The notes: a model not told the origin generated them from the sequence alone. DNA of 64,000 nucleotides from Microbispora hainanensis (GCF_036186745.1 NZ_CP108086.1:7750001-7814000), one strand, 5' to 3'; positions 10,125 to 18,901 are shown, numbered from the stretch's first letter. A program made the numbers and translations.

Positions 10125-10388
10125 TCAGGGCCGGCCCGACGTCGCGCGCAGCCGGGTCAGCAGCGCCCACGCGCTCCCCGGCGTCCGGAAGTTGGCGGGC
10201 ACCAGCTCCTCGTCGGGGAACGTCACCCCGTACGCGTCCTCCAGCGCCGCGATGAGCCCCACGGTCGCCACCGAGTTCAGGCCGAAGGCCGCCATCACAA
10301 GGTCGGGTGCGAGCGGGGCGCCCTCCGGCAGCGTGGGAAGGTACGGCCGCAGGACGCTCTCGAACGTCTCGTCCCAGTGGTCGGTCAC
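10125..10388 (-). CDS. discrete acyl/peptidyl carrier protein (LnmP-like)
   Basis: An 87-aa carrier protein. The phosphopantetheine serine is in FGLNSVA about 45 residues in, followed by the usual helix II and III pattern. It probably receives the aminoacyl group from the adenylation enzyme encoded immediately downstream and presents it to the first condensing domain. GTG 10388 is chosen because the carrier fold starts just after it (TDHW); the longer upstream reading is arginine-rich and untypical. The Shine-Dalgarno (AAAGG) is weak and rather distant. It is the first gene of the two-gene unit driven by the regulon promoter at 10518-10560. Confidence 0.88.
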   Translation of the reverse strand: MTDHWDETFESVLRPYLPTLPEGAPLAPDLVMAAFGLNSVATVGLIAALEDAYGVTFPDEELVPANFRTPGSAWALLTRLRATSGRP

Positions 10389-10517
10389 CGTTCGGTCCGC
10401 CTTTCGCACTCGATCGACGTCGCGCCTATGACGGCGGCGCGCCATGCGAGCGTGCGGTGTGGCGGCCCGCACGCGGTCCGGGCGCCTGGGGGGCGCAGGC
10501 CCGCCGCGTACCGCCGG

Positions 10518-10589
10518 ATGCTAGGCAGGCGCGCCGGGCCGATGCCGCTCAAAGTTGAGCAGACGGCCGCGGGCCGGTCTGGCGACGAT
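10518..10589. promoter_or_regulatory. divergent cluster-regulon promoter (carrier protein / SDR-hydrolase)
   Basis: The perfect palindrome GCTCA-AAGT-TGAGC lies at 10547-10560 between divergent genes. Leftward, TAGCAT (10523-10518) begins 24 nt from its edge. Rightward, GACGAT (10584-10589) begins 24 nt from the other edge and would start transcription at about 10596-10597, which is the ATG of the SDR-hydrolase gene. One dimer could serve both promoters. Confidence 0.65.
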
Positions 10590-10596
10590 CGAAAGC

Positions 10597-12636
10597 ATGG
10601 CTCGTGACGTGCTGCTCGGCGGTTCGTCCGCCCTCCTCGCCGCCCGGCTCGCCGACCGTCTCCTGGCCCGCGGCGCCGGCCGGGTGACGATCGTCACTCC
10701 TCCCGGACGGCCGCCCGCCGCCACGGGCGGCGCGGCTTCCGCGGACGACCGGCCGCGCGATCCGCGGCTGCTGGTCGTGGACGCCGGGCCGACCGGCGAC
10801 CTGCCCGAGGATGTGCGGGCCGACGTCGTCTGGCTCCTCACGGGGGACGCCGGGCCGGTTCCCGGCCGCGACGCCCGTGCGGACGCGGCGCTGGCCCGGA
10901 GCGTCGTCGCTCGCCTGCCCGTGCTCGGCGCGGCCGGGATCGTCCACGTGACCGCCGACGAGCTGTGCCGTCCCCTCGGCACGTCCGCCAGGCCGGTGGA
11001 CGCCATCGTCGCCTGTGTGCACACCACGGTGGAGGAGGAGGTCGCCACCGCCTGCGCGGAGCACGGGATCGGCCACCGGCTGGTGCGCACGGTCTCCCCC
11101 GTCGGCGCGCTGTCGCCCGCAGGCACGGAGTCCGGCCCCGACGCGGTCGCGACGGCCGGGGTCGTGCCGCCGGGCGTCCGGCCGGGCGAGCCCGTGCCCG
11201 CCGGGCTGCACCGGTTCCTGGCCGCCCTGCGCTCTGTCGTCGACGAGGTCACCGCCCGTGCGCCGGACTACTTCGGCACCCGGCCCCTGCGGTGCCTGGT
11301 CCCCCCGGAGTCCGTCGTACGGCTGACGCCGATGGACGAGGTCACGCGCGTGCTGGTCGAGCTGGTGGACGATCCGGCGACGGCGGGCGGCCGGTTCCGC
11401 CTGGCCGCCTCCGGCGTCGTGCCCGTGGACGGCCTGCTCCAGCGGATCGGCGACGTCTACGGGGTGCGGCTGCTGCCGGTCCAGGACCCCGCCGAGCTGG
11501 ATCCGATCGACCGGCTGCTACACGACCGGCTCACCGGGTTCCTGGCCGAGCCGTCGCCCTGGACCGGCTACCGGGAGACGACGACGGGACCGCGCGAGTG
11601 GGCGCCGCCCGCTCAGCGGGCGCTGCTGCGCCGGGTGCGCCGAGCCCAGGAGGCGGCCGAAGAGGCGGCCCGCGACCGTCAGGAGAGGGTGCCCGAACGG
11701 CTCGTGCGCACCACCATCGACGTCGCCGGACGGCCGCTGACCTACCACCTGGCGGTGCCCCCCGCCGTGCCGGGACCCGGAGGAACTCCGGCCGGAGGGG
11801 GACTCGGAGCCGAGCCGGTCGTCCTGCTCAACGCCCTGGGCCAGAGCCCGGCCTTCTGGCACCCCCTGATCGACCGGCTGTCGGCCCGGCGGCGCGTCCT
11901 GGTCGTGGACCCTCGCGGGCCCGAGGACGACGGCCCTGCGTCCGTGCCCGGTCTCAACGAGCACGCCGACGACCTGGAGGCCGTGCTCAAGAACGAGAGC
12001 GTCGAGCGCTGCCACCTCGTGGGCTGGTGCACCGGGCCCAAGCAGGCCGTCCGGTTCGCGGTGCGCCGCCCCGACGTGGTCGCCTCGATGGTGTTCCTCA
12101 ACGGCTCGTTCCGGGCCGAGGGGGGCCACGACGGTCTCGACACCCCGTACGAGCGGAACCTCGACTACCTGTGCCGGACACTCGTGCGACGGCCGGAACA
12201 GGCGGGGCGGTTGCTGCGCCTGTTCGGGGGCGAGGACCCACCCGCCTCCCGCCCCGATGAGGTGCTCGCCCTGACCAGCGACGCGTTGCGGGAGGAGGTC
12301 CGTGCGCCGTTCCTTTCGGCCCAGGCCCTGGTGCCCTACGCCTTTCAGATGCTCGCCTTCTGGGGCGACGACGTGTCGGCCGAGGCCGGGCAGGTCCGCG
12401 TCCCGGTCCTGGCCGTCGGCGCCGAGCACGACCGGATCGTCTCCACGCCGCGGCTGCGCGCCGCGGCGGCGCGTTTCCCCTCGGGACGCTTCGTCGAGCT
12501 CCGCGGCGCGACGCACCAGTGCCTGTACGACCGCGCCGACGTGCTGGCCGGGTTGATCGAGGAGTTCGTGGCCGATCCCGCGGCGATGACCTGCGCTGAC
12601 GCGACAGCCGGCCTGGCGGGTGAGGTGGACCGGTGA
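10597..12636 (+). CDS. NAD(P)-binding (SDR-like) / alpha-beta hydrolase fusion protein
   Basis: A 679-aa two-domain protein of unknown role. The N-terminal ~330 residues look like an extended SDR or epimerase fold: a degenerate nucleotide-binding start (LLGGSSALLAARL), an HVTADE strand and a C-terminal region similar to substrate-binding lobes. Residues from ~400 form an alpha/beta hydrolase with LNALGQS as oxyanion region, a nucleophile elbow reading GWCTG (Cys instead of Ser), GAEHDR as acid and GATHQ as histidine region. A Cys nucleophile suggests acyl transfer or slow hydrolysis rather than ordinary esterase action. ATG 10597 is chosen because the regulon promoter places the transcript start there, which would make a leaderless mRNA; no convincing ribosome site precedes it. 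Likely tailoring or chain handling, not assigned. Confidence 0.75.
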   Translation: MARDVLLGGSSALLAARLADRLLARGAGRVTIVTPPGRPPAATGGAASADDRPRDPRLLVVDAGPTGDLPEDVRADVVWLLTGDAGPVPGRDARADAALARSVVARLPVLGAAGIVHVTADELCRPLGTSARPVDAIVACVHTTVEEEVATACAEHGIGHRLVRTVSPVGALSPAGTESGPDAVATAGVVPPGVRPGEPVPAGLHRFLAALRSVVDEVTARAPDYFGTRPLRCLVPPESVVRLTPMDEVTRVLVELVDDPATAGGRFRLAASGVVPVDGLLQRIGDVYGVRLLPVQDPAELDPIDRLLHDRLTGFLAEPSPWTGYRETTTGPREWAPPAQRALLRRVRRAQEAAEEAARDRQERVPERLVRTTIDVAGRPLTYHLAVPPAVPGPGGTPAGGGLGAEPVVLLNALGQSPAFWHPLIDRLSARRRVLVVDPRGPEDDGPASVPGLNEHADDLEAVLKNESVERCHLVGWCTGPKQAVRFAVRRPDVVASMVFLNGSFRAEGGHDGLDTPYERNLDYLCRTLVRRPEQAGRLLRLFGGEDPPASRPDEVLALTSDALREEVRAPFLSAQALVPYAFQMLAFWGDDVSAEAGQVRVPVLAVGAEHDRIVSTPRLRAAAARFPSGRFVELRGATHQCLYDRADVLAGLIEEFVADPAAMTCADATAGLAGEVDR

Positions 12637-12724
12637 CCGTACGCAGGGCGCCGGCGAGCCCGGCGACCGGTTCGAGACGGTTCGACGCGGTTGGAAGTGG
12701 TTCGAGACCGAGGAGGAACGCCCC

Positions 12725-13474
12725 ATGACGCAGGCGATGTCGTTCGACCGCGTCGCCGACAGCTACGACGAGATGCGCGGCGGCCTCGAGCGGGGCCGCC
12801 AGTCGGCGGCGTGCCTGGCCCCGCACCTGGTGGCCGGCACGACCCTGGAGGTCGGCGTCGGCACCGGCGTGGTCGCGGCAGGACTGCGCGAGCTGGGACA
12901 TCCCGTGATCGGGGTGGACATCTCCGCGCCGATGCTGCGCCGCGCACACGAGCGGCTCGCCGGCCGGGTGGCGCGGGCGGACGCCAGGGCGCTCCCCCTG
13001 CCCCGGGGTGCGGTGGCGAACGTCGTGTTCGTCCACGTCCTGCACCTGGTCGGGGACATGGCCGCCGCCGTGGCCGAGGCGGCCCGCGTGCTGCGACCCG
13101 GAGGGCGGCTCGCCGCCGTGCACGGCAGCCCCGTCGCCGACCCGGACGAACTGGTGGAGGCCCTCGACCGGCTGGCGCCACTGCAGCCGCCGCGGCCGGA
13201 CACCCCGGAGGGGCTCGTGTCCGCCGGTGAGGCGGTGGGCCTGCGGCCGGTGGAGCAGCACTTCGCCGCCGAGTACGAGAAGGCCACCTCGCCCGCGGAA
13301 ATGGCCGAGAGCATTGAGCGGCGGGTGCCGCCGTACCTGTGGCACGTGCCCGGCGACGTCTGGCGGGACGTGGTCGTCCCGGTCGTCACCGGCCTGCGTG
13401 CGCTCCCCGACCCCGAGCGGCCGCGGGTGCAGACCTGGCGCTCGATGTGCACGGTCTTGGAGAAGCACGGCTGA
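12725..13474 (+). CDS. class I SAM-dependent methyltransferase
   Basis: A 249-aa methyltransferase. Motif I is LEVGVGTG (about residues 41-48), followed by GVDISAPML for the acidic residue that binds the ribose of SAM and by a post-I FVHVLHLV strand. It would methylate a small-molecule acceptor in the cytoplasm. ATG 12725 is preceded by GAGGAGGAA. It follows the SDR-hydrolase gene by 88 nt on the same strand, so the two may be co-transcribed and act as tailoring functions for the polyketide. The N-methyl, O-methyl or C-methyl target cannot be read from the sequence. Confidence 0.85.
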   Translation: MTQAMSFDRVADSYDEMRGGLERGRQSAACLAPHLVAGTTLEVGVGTGVVAAGLRELGHPVIGVDISAPMLRRAHERLAGRVARADARALPLPRGAVANVVFVHVLHLVGDMAAAVAEAARVLRPGGRLAAVHGSPVADPDELVEALDRLAPLQPPRPDTPEGLVSAGEAVGLRPVEQHFAAEYEKATSPAEMAESIERRVPPYLWHVPGDVWRDVVVPVVTGLRALPDPERPRVQTWRSMCTVLEKHG

Positions 13475-13671
13475 GGCCGCCGAGACAAGCCGCATAAGCC
13501 GGAGCTGCGCGGGAGCGGGACTCCACACGCCGTTCCGGGCGGCCCTTTCGACTTCCAGTGCCCTTTCGGCTTTCGCGGCCGCCTCCCGGGCCGCGACCCA
13601 AGCAACAGCCGCGGTCCCTGCCCGGCCGGTGACGAACCGGCCGCGGCTCCAGCCCGGCCGTGAGGAAGCGG

Positions 13672-13705
13672 CCCCGGCCCGGGCGGACTCAGCCGCGGGC
13701 CGGGG
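13672..13705. terminator. GC-rich hairpin between convergent genes
   Basis: Arms CCCCGGCCCG and CGGGCCGGGG form a perfect 10-bp stem with a 14-nt loop, just before the stop of the PIG-L gene and ~200 nt after the methyltransferase. There is no T-tract, as is common in actinomycetes. Confidence 0.5.
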
Positions 13706-13728
13706 CGGGAGGGCGGACGCCGCCGGGC

Positions 13729-14445
13729 TCAGCGAGGGATGAGCTCGAAGGCGATCGCGAGCCGGCCGCCGAACCGCTCGCCCGTCTGGCGGGCCATCGC
13801 GGTCAGCGGGCCGCGCACGTCCCTGACCGGCGGCCGCAGGCCCGCCAGGTAGGCGCGGTGCGCCTCCAGGGAGGCCACGGCCTTGTCGATGGAGTCGGTG
13901 ACGTCCACGGCGTGGGTCGGATGCGGCGAGTTGGCGATGGCCACGTGCCGCACGCCCTCCCAGGGCTCCAGGCCGAGGTCGCGGAAGATCCAGCGGTTGC
14001 CCGCGTCGCCCACGGCGTCGAGCAGGGCCCGCCCGGTGTTGCGGTGGTCCGGCGGGTTCCAGCGGCCGCTGAGGAACCGCTCGTGGTGGTTGAAGCCGAT
14101 GACCAGCTCGGGCCGGTGCCGCCTGATCTCCTCGGCGATCCGCCGGCGCAGCGGCAGGCCGTACTCGATGACGCCGTCGGCGTGGTCGAGGAAGGTCACC
14201 TGTTCCACGCCCACGATCGACGCGCTCTCGCGCTGCTCGGCCTCCCGTACGGCGGCCGCCTCCTCGGGCGGCATCCCGTCGATCCCGGCCTCGCCGCGGG
14301 TGAGCAGCAGGTAGCTCACGGACTTCCCGGCGGCGGTCCAGCTCGCGACGGCTCCGGCGGCGCCGAACTCGATGTCGTCCGGATGGGCCACTACCGCTAG
14401 TGCCGTGCTCCAATCGTCGGGCATAGGCTGCAGTTCGTCGCTCAT
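13729..14445 (-). CDS. PIG-L / LmbE-family deacetylase
   Basis: A 238-aa zinc-dependent deacetylase-fold protein. Seen: the AHPDD metal motif near the N terminus, the LTRGEAG loop and the H-P-T-H segment near residue 180. The family removes N-acetyl groups from sugar-like substrates, for example in mycothiol biosynthesis, or deacetylates natural-product intermediates. It is convergent with the methyltransferase and divergent from the DUF3224 gene. ATG 14445 (MSDE) is preferred because the family core starts soon after; ATG 14472 is a possible alternative. Neither has a strong ribosome site, and the upstream sequence is unusually AT-rich. It could be tailoring or thiol-metabolism self-protection. 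Confidence 0.85.
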   Translation of the reverse strand: MSDELQPMPDDWSTALAVVAHPDDIEFGAAGAVASWTAAGKSVSYLLLTRGEAGIDGMPPEEAAAVREAEQRESASIVGVEQVTFLDHADGVIEYGLPLRRRIAEEIRRHRPELVIGFNHHERFLSGRWNPPDHRNTGRALLDAVGDAGNRWIFRDLGLEPWEGVRHVAIANSPHPTHAVDVTDSIDKAVASLEAHRAYLAGLRPPVRDVRGPLTAMARQTGERFGGRLAIAFELIPR

Positions 14446-14498
14446 ATCATTTAAATTAGCACGTGAAGCCATTCTCAATAAAGGCCGGAAGCCGCTTT

Positions 14499-14557
14499 TA
14501 TAATGCGCCGAAAATGCTCAATCCTGAGCAGACGAACCCTCTTCCATCAGGCATGAT
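14499..14557 (+). promoter_or_regulatory. cluster-regulon promoter before the DUF3224 gene
   Basis: The near-palindrome GCTCA-ATCC-TGAGC lies at 14516-14529. CATGAT at 14552-14557 begins 23 nt downstream, matching the regulon geometry. A separate perfect TATAAT at 14499-14504 sits just upstream of the palindrome on the same strand. If that promoter is used, the palindrome would lie near its start point. Confidence 0.6.
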
Positions 14558-14648
14558 CCTACGGAACAGCATTGTTTCGTTCCGCAGAACAGTGCCGTCG
14601 TTCCGCACCCGAGAAATTCAGCGAAATTCGAGACGCGGGAGGTTTCCG

Positions 14649-15056
14649 ATGGGAAAGACCGCCACCGGGACGATGAAATGGGAGCCGTGGCAGCCGCAGC
14701 CGTACGCCGTGCAGGACAGCGGCCCAGTCCTGTCGCGGGGCACCGTCGTCAACCACTACACCGGCGACCTGGTGGCCACCGGCGCACTGGAGTGCCTGGT
14801 CCTCACCGAGGCGGACGGCACCAGCCCGTTCCAGGGCCTTGAACGGGTGACCGGCAGCCTCGACGGCCGCCAGGGCAGCTTCGTCTTCCGGCTCGACGGC
14901 GTCGTCCGGCCGGGCACAGCCGAGGCCACCCTGACCGTGGTGCCGGGTTCCGGCACCGGCGACCTCAAGGGGCTGCGCGGCGAGGCCCGCTACACGAGCG
15001 GCAACGTGGGTCCGGACGGTCACGCGGAATTCACCTTCGAGTACGAGCTCGACTGA
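14649..15056 (+). CDS. DUF3224-family small beta-barrel protein
   Basis: A 135-aa cytoplasmic protein. It resembles the DUF3224 family, which has an allene-oxide-cyclase-like barrel: MKWEPW near the start, a repeated SRGTVV / FQGLERVTGS pattern and a C-terminal GPDGHAEFTFEYEL. The biochemical role of the family is not established. ATG 14649 follows GGGAGG at 6 nt. It is preceded by a regulon palindrome, so it may be co-expressed with the biosynthetic genes as a binding, cyclase-like or protective protein; that is inference. Confidence 0.8.
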   Translation: MGKTATGTMKWEPWQPQPYAVQDSGPVLSRGTVVNHYTGDLVATGALECLVLTEADGTSPFQGLERVTGSLDGRQGSFVFRLDGVVRPGTAEATLTVVPGSGTGDLKGLRGEARYTSGNVGPDGHAEFTFEYELD

Positions 15057-15213
15057 TCGGCTGCGTACCATCGGAAATCGCGGCGCCGTCTGACGGCCGG
15101 TGAAATCGCCGTCATGCGACGCCACCGCGCAGCATATGTCCGTCTGCGCCTCCGGAACGGGCCCGTCCGGCTCGTCCGGAGGCGTAGCAGGCCAGAACGA
15201 AGGGAGCTTCACC

Positions 15214-15582
15214 ATGTCAGCCATCGGCACTCTCGCCGCGGTTTCGCTCGACTGCCAGGATCCCGCCGCGCTGGCGGACTTCTATCGCCAGGTCACGGGC
15301 TGGGAGGTGGTGTTCAGCAGCGAGAACTTCACCTACCTCGCCGGGAGCGACGGAGGCGTGCGCCTGAGCTTCCAGCGGGTGCCGGACCACCCACGGCCCA
15401 GCTGGCCCGACTCGGCCAAGCAGTTCCACCTCGACTTCAGCGTGCCCGACCTGGACAAGGCGGAGCAGCAGCTGCTCGAGCTGGGCGCGACCAAGCCCGA
15501 CTTCCAGCCGGGCGGCGACAAGTGGCGGGTGCTCCTCGACCCCGCGGGACACCCGTTCTGCATCACCACGTACACGGGCTGA
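15214..15582 (+). CDS. VOC (glyoxalase/bleomycin-resistance) superfamily protein
   Basis: A 122-aa single-unit VOC protein. It has the opening SLDCQDPAALADFY, HLDFSVPDLD in the middle and a C-terminal LLDPAGHPFCI, the usual paired beta-alpha-beta-beta-beta pattern. The superfamily includes drug-sequestering resistance proteins, dioxygenases and isomerases. ATG 15214 follows AAGGGAG. It lies downstream of the DUF3224 gene on the same strand and is closed by a strong hairpin. Drug binding for self-protection is plausible but unproven. Confidence 0.88.
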   Translation: MSAIGTLAAVSLDCQDPAALADFYRQVTGWEVVFSSENFTYLAGSDGGVRLSFQRVPDHPRPSWPDSAKQFHLDFSVPDLDKAEQQLLELGATKPDFQPGGDKWRVLLDPAGHPFCITTYTG

Positions 15583-15595
15583 ACCTCGTTCTCCC

Positions 15596-15643
15596 GGAAC
15601 CGGAAGGGGCCACGGCGGCGACGCCGTGGCCCCTTCCGGTTCC
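15596..15643. terminator. strong bidirectional terminator hairpin
   Basis: A perfect 22-bp inverted repeat (15596-15617 with 15622-15643) with a GCGA tetraloop lies between the convergent VOC gene and the 15647-16570 gene. It should end transcription from both sides. Confidence 0.85.
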
Positions 15644-15646
15644 GCC

Positions 15647-16570
15647 TCAGCCCCAGTGCTGCGGGGTGAGCAGGACGTCCCGCGTGGTGCCCTGGACAAT
15701 GATCTTGTCCCAGGCGCCGCCGCCCTTGTCCATCGAGATCCAGTCCTGGATGAACGAGGCGCGCGGGGCGTCGGGGTCGGTGCGCGCGTCGAGGCCCATC
15801 AGCAGGTACATCACGTCCAGCGAGCGCATGTGGATGAGGAAGTGCGCGCGGTCCATCCGGCCGAACGACTCCTCGTACAGGAAGACCGTGGCCAGGCCGT
15901 CCATGTTGAGGTTCATGTTCTCGGCCACGGTCCGCGCGAACACGCGCGCCTCGGCGCGGTAGCGGTAGTCGAAGTCGACCGTACGGCGCATGACGACGCC
16001 CGCTGTGGCCGAGTTGAGCGTCTTGTCCGCCGGCATCGCGGTCTGCTCCTGCGCCGGCCGTACGTCGAACCGGGGCAGGCCGCCCTCCCCGGGGACGATG
16101 GGGCTCATCGCGGAGTCTGCGGCCATCGCCTCGGTGGCGGTGCCGAAGATGCCCCACCGGTGCGGGAGCATGACGGTCTCGCGCACGCTGCCCGCCTCGA
16201 ACAGCTCGTCCCAGACGTCGGCCTCGTGCGCGCCGAAGACGCCACCGCGGATGTCGCCGCCCGGGCCGCCCATCGCCAGCAGCGTGCCGTAGTCGGCGTA
16301 CGACGTGAAGTGCAGCAGCCAGTGAAGCCGGTTCCTGACGCCGAAGGTCTCCTCGTAGACGAAGGCCGTGGCCGTCCCCGCGTGCTTGGCGTTGATGTGC
16401 TCGGCGATCTCGCGGGCTGCTTTCCTGGCGGCGCCACCCCGCCCACCGCGGATCTGCGCCACCCTCTCGACGATCACGCCCGCGTTCCCCGAGTGCAGGA
16501 CGCGGTCCGGGGACTGCGAGGTCTGGTGCAGCGCCGGCGGCACGGTCGTCTGTGTGGTGCTGTTCGACAC
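15647..16570 (-). CDS. internally duplicated protein, paralogue 2 (unknown function)
   Basis: A 307-aa soluble protein I do not recognise with certainty; it may belong to the DUF6039 group (from memory). It consists of two ~140-residue repeats. Each has a VLHSGNAG or TLNSATAG start, a hydrophilic helix, a VYEETFG / LYEESFG core followed by R-LHWLLH or RAHFLIH, then an aspartate-rich stretch and a V-GT--LL-P-HW ending. The alternating pattern recalls dimeric alpha+beta barrel proteins such as NIPSNAP. It is a clear paralogue of the protein at 18989-19888. GTG 16570 lies 3 nt after the stop of the AT-ER gene, whose last codons (GAAGGAG) form its ribosome site, so the two are translationally coupled. 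A role with the trans-AT is suggested only by position. Confidence 0.85.
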   Translation of the reverse strand: MSNSTTQTTVPPALHQTSQSPDRVLHSGNAGVIVERVAQIRGGRGGAARKAAREIAEHINAKHAGTATAFVYEETFGVRNRLHWLLHFTSYADYGTLLAMGGPGGDIRGGVFGAHEADVWDELFEAGSVRETVMLPHRWGIFGTATEAMAADSAMSPIVPGEGGLPRFDVRPAQEQTAMPADKTLNSATAGVVMRRTVDFDYRYRAEARVFARTVAENMNLNMDGLATVFLYEESFGRMDRAHFLIHMRSLDVMYLLMGLDARTDPDAPRASFIQDWISMDKGGGAWDKIIVQGTTRDVLLTPQHWG

Positions 16571-16573
16571 CGT

Positions 16574-18901
16574 CTACTCCTTCATGGACGTGGGATCTGC
16601 GGGGATGCGGCCGTCGAGGCATCGGGCGGCGCCGGTCATGAGCCGCTCGGCGATGACGTCGACGTGCCGGTCGCGCCAGTCCTCCAGCTCGCTGCCGCGG
16701 ACGAACCGGTTGAACGCGCCCATCGCCGGGCCGCAGTGGATCTGGTAGTTGGCACGCTCGGCCGGGTCTCCGGCGAGGGCGAGCCGGTTGGAGTGGGCGA
16801 AATACCACTTGAAGACCAGCACCATCCGGTGGCGCGGGTCACGCTCGGCCTTCTCGACCACGTGGGGCCGCCCGCCGGACAGGTAGTGGTCGCGGGTCTC
16901 CCGCCACACCTCCTCGACGGAACGGCGGAAGAAGGTGCGCTCGATGCTCGCCAGCGTGGCCGGGTCGATCTCCTCCAGCGACCGGTGGCGCTGGTAGAGC
17001 TGGTGCAGCTTGGTCGCGCGGGCGGCGAACAGCGTCCCCTTCCGCACGACCTGCACCCGCGCCCCCAGCTCGAACATGTCGCCCGAGGGCGCATACGCCG
17101 TGTCCTGCACGTCGAGCCCGGCCAGCAGGTCCTTGACGGCCTCGGAGGTGCCGGCCTCGGGCGAGCACTGGTTCACCGACCCCGTCAGCACGAAGTCGGC
17201 CCCGAGGACGAAGGCGGCGGCCACCGCCTCCGGCGCGCCGAGGCCGCCCGAGGCGCCGAGCAGGATCGGGGTGCGATAGCCGTACCGGTCCGTGAGCTCG
17301 TCACGCAGCCGGCGCATGGCGGGGACCAGCGTGAGCGCCACACCCGCGTCGGTGTGCCCGCCGGAGTCCGCCTCGACGCAGACCTCGCCGCCGACCGGCA
17401 GCTCCCGCGCCACCTCGGCCTCCGCGGGGGTGAGCCCGCCCTCCCGCACCAGCCGGTCGAGCAGCGCCTGCGGCGGCGGGCTCATGAACGCGGTGGCCAC
17501 CTCCGGGCGTGACACCTTCGCCAGCACCCGCCGTACGGCGACCGGCCTGCCCTGGGCGTCCCGGTGGGCGCCGCTGAAGCGGAAGCGCACCAACGGGGCC
17601 GTGACTCCGAGGTACGCCGCGGCCTCGACGAAGCGCACGTCGTGCTTGAGATACAGGGTGACCGTGCGCTCCTCCCTTGCGGGGTCGTCGAGGTCGTTGA
17701 GGAGGTTCATGCCGAACGGAACTTCGGAGCCGAGCCGGCGCCGGATGTCGAGCAGCGCCTGCTCGGTGCGCTCCAGGGACAGCCCCCCAGCACCGAAGAA
17801 GCCCATCAGACCCGAGCGGCCCATGCGTACGACCAGGTCGGCGGAGGAGATCCCCTTGTACATCGAGCCGGCGAGGTAGGCGTAGCGCAGCCCGTACTCG
17901 CGACGGAACCGGGCGGAGCCCAGCTTCTCGGCCGCCGACGCGAGCCGCGCGTCCGCCTCGGCGGCCGGGGCCGTAGGAGCCGGGTTCGCATGAGCCGGCG
18001 TCATGGGGGCGGCCGGCGTCACGGGAGCCGGGGCCTGAGGGACCGGAGTCACGGTGGCCGGGGTGCGGCAGGCCGACCGCCACAGGCCCGTGAGCACCGT
18101 GCCCGGGCCGACCTCGGCGATCTCGCGGACGCCGCGGTGGAACAGGTAGCTCATGCTGTCCCACCAGCGGACCGGACTGGCGATCTGCCGGCCAAGCAGG
18201 TCCGCCACCCCGTCCCGCGGGTACGGCCGGGCGGTGACGTTGGCCACGACCGGCACCCGAGGAGGCGCGAACTCCACCTCGCGTAGGAACGCCGCAAACT
18301 CCTCGGCCGCCGGTCGCATGTGCCGCGAGTGGAAGGCGGCGCTGACGTTGAGCGGCACGCAGCGGGCGCCGCCCGCCCGTTCGACGGCCTCGACGGCCCG
18401 GGCCATGCCCTCCGGGGCTCCGGACAGGACCACCTGGTCGGCGGAGTTGTGGTTGGCGACGTCGACGTCCGCGACGCCTGCCTCCTCCAGCAGCGCCGCC
18501 ACGGTCGCGGCGGGCAGGCCGAGCACGGCCGTCATGACCCCGCCGTCGGCCCGGCCCATCAGCTCGCCCCTGCGCCGGACCAGCCGTACGCCGGTGGCCA
18601 GGTCGAAGCAGCCGGCGGCGAACAGCGCGTCGAACTCCCCCAGGCTGTGCCCGGCGTAGAAGTCGGGTTCCGGCTCCTCCCGCAGCCGGGCCAGGTGGGT
18701 CAGCGCGTTGACGACGAACAGCGCCGGCTGGGCGTACTGCGTCTGCCGGAGCCGTCCGTCGGGGTCCTTCAGGCACAGGTCGCGGATCGAGTAGCCCAGG
18801 ATCGCGTCGACCTCGGCGCACAGGCCGGGGAAGAGGTCGAAGAGCCCCTCCCCCATGCCCTTGCGCTGCGACCCCTGGCCCGGGAAGAGCCACGCGCGCA
18901 T
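16574..18901 (-). CDS. trans-acting acyltransferase-enoylreductase (AT-ER, PfaD type)
   Basis: A 775-aa didomain protein. The N-terminal AT (~1-290) has FPGQGSQ, nucleophile Ser86 in GHSLG, and AFHS, the malonyl-selecting signature. The ER (~330-775) is a complete FMN-dependent PfaD/FabK-type domain with DSGGHTD, GASGGLG, GADFVLTGSVNQC and the C-terminal FKWYFAHSN region. It would load malonyl-CoA onto the ACPs of the AT-less PKS proteins and reduce selected enoyl intermediates. This is the counterpart of LnmG in leinamycin. ATG 18901 follows GGAGGAGGAAAAGG. It sits between two paralogous duplicated proteins in one apparent operon. Confidence 0.95.
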   Translation of the reverse strand: MRAWLFPGQGSQRKGMGEGLFDLFPGLCAEVDAILGYSIRDLCLKDPDGRLRQTQYAQPALFVVNALTHLARLREEPEPDFYAGHSLGEFDALFAAGCFDLATGVRLVRRRGELMGRADGGVMTAVLGLPAATVAALLEEAGVADVDVANHNSADQVVLSGAPEGMARAVEAVERAGGARCVPLNVSAAFHSRHMRPAAEEFAAFLREVEFAPPRVPVVANVTARPYPRDGVADLLGRQIASPVRWWDSMSYLFHRGVREIAEVGPGTVLTGLWRSACRTPATVTPVPQAPAPVTPAAPMTPAHANPAPTAPAAEADARLASAAEKLGSARFRREYGLRYAYLAGSMYKGISSADLVVRMGRSGLMGFFGAGGLSLERTEQALLDIRRRLGSEVPFGMNLLNDLDDPAREERTVTLYLKHDVRFVEAAAYLGVTAPLVRFRFSGAHRDAQGRPVAVRRVLAKVSRPEVATAFMSPPPQALLDRLVREGGLTPAEAEVARELPVGGEVCVEADSGGHTDAGVALTLVPAMRRLRDELTDRYGYRTPILLGASGGLGAPEAVAAAFVLGADFVLTGSVNQCSPEAGTSEAVKDLLAGLDVQDTAYAPSGDMFELGARVQVVRKGTLFAARATKLHQLYQRHRSLEEIDPATLASIERTFFRRSVEEVWRETRDHYLSGGRPHVVEKAERDPRHRMVLVFKWYFAHSNRLALAGDPAERANYQIHCGPAMGAFNRFVRGSELEDWRDRHVDVIAERLMTGAARCLDGRIPADPTSMKE

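Noticed and set aside
14490-14516. Leftward regulon promoter for the PIG-L gene
   Set aside because: At 23-24 nt from the palindrome on that side the minus strand reads GGCTTC or GCTTCC, with no -10 character.
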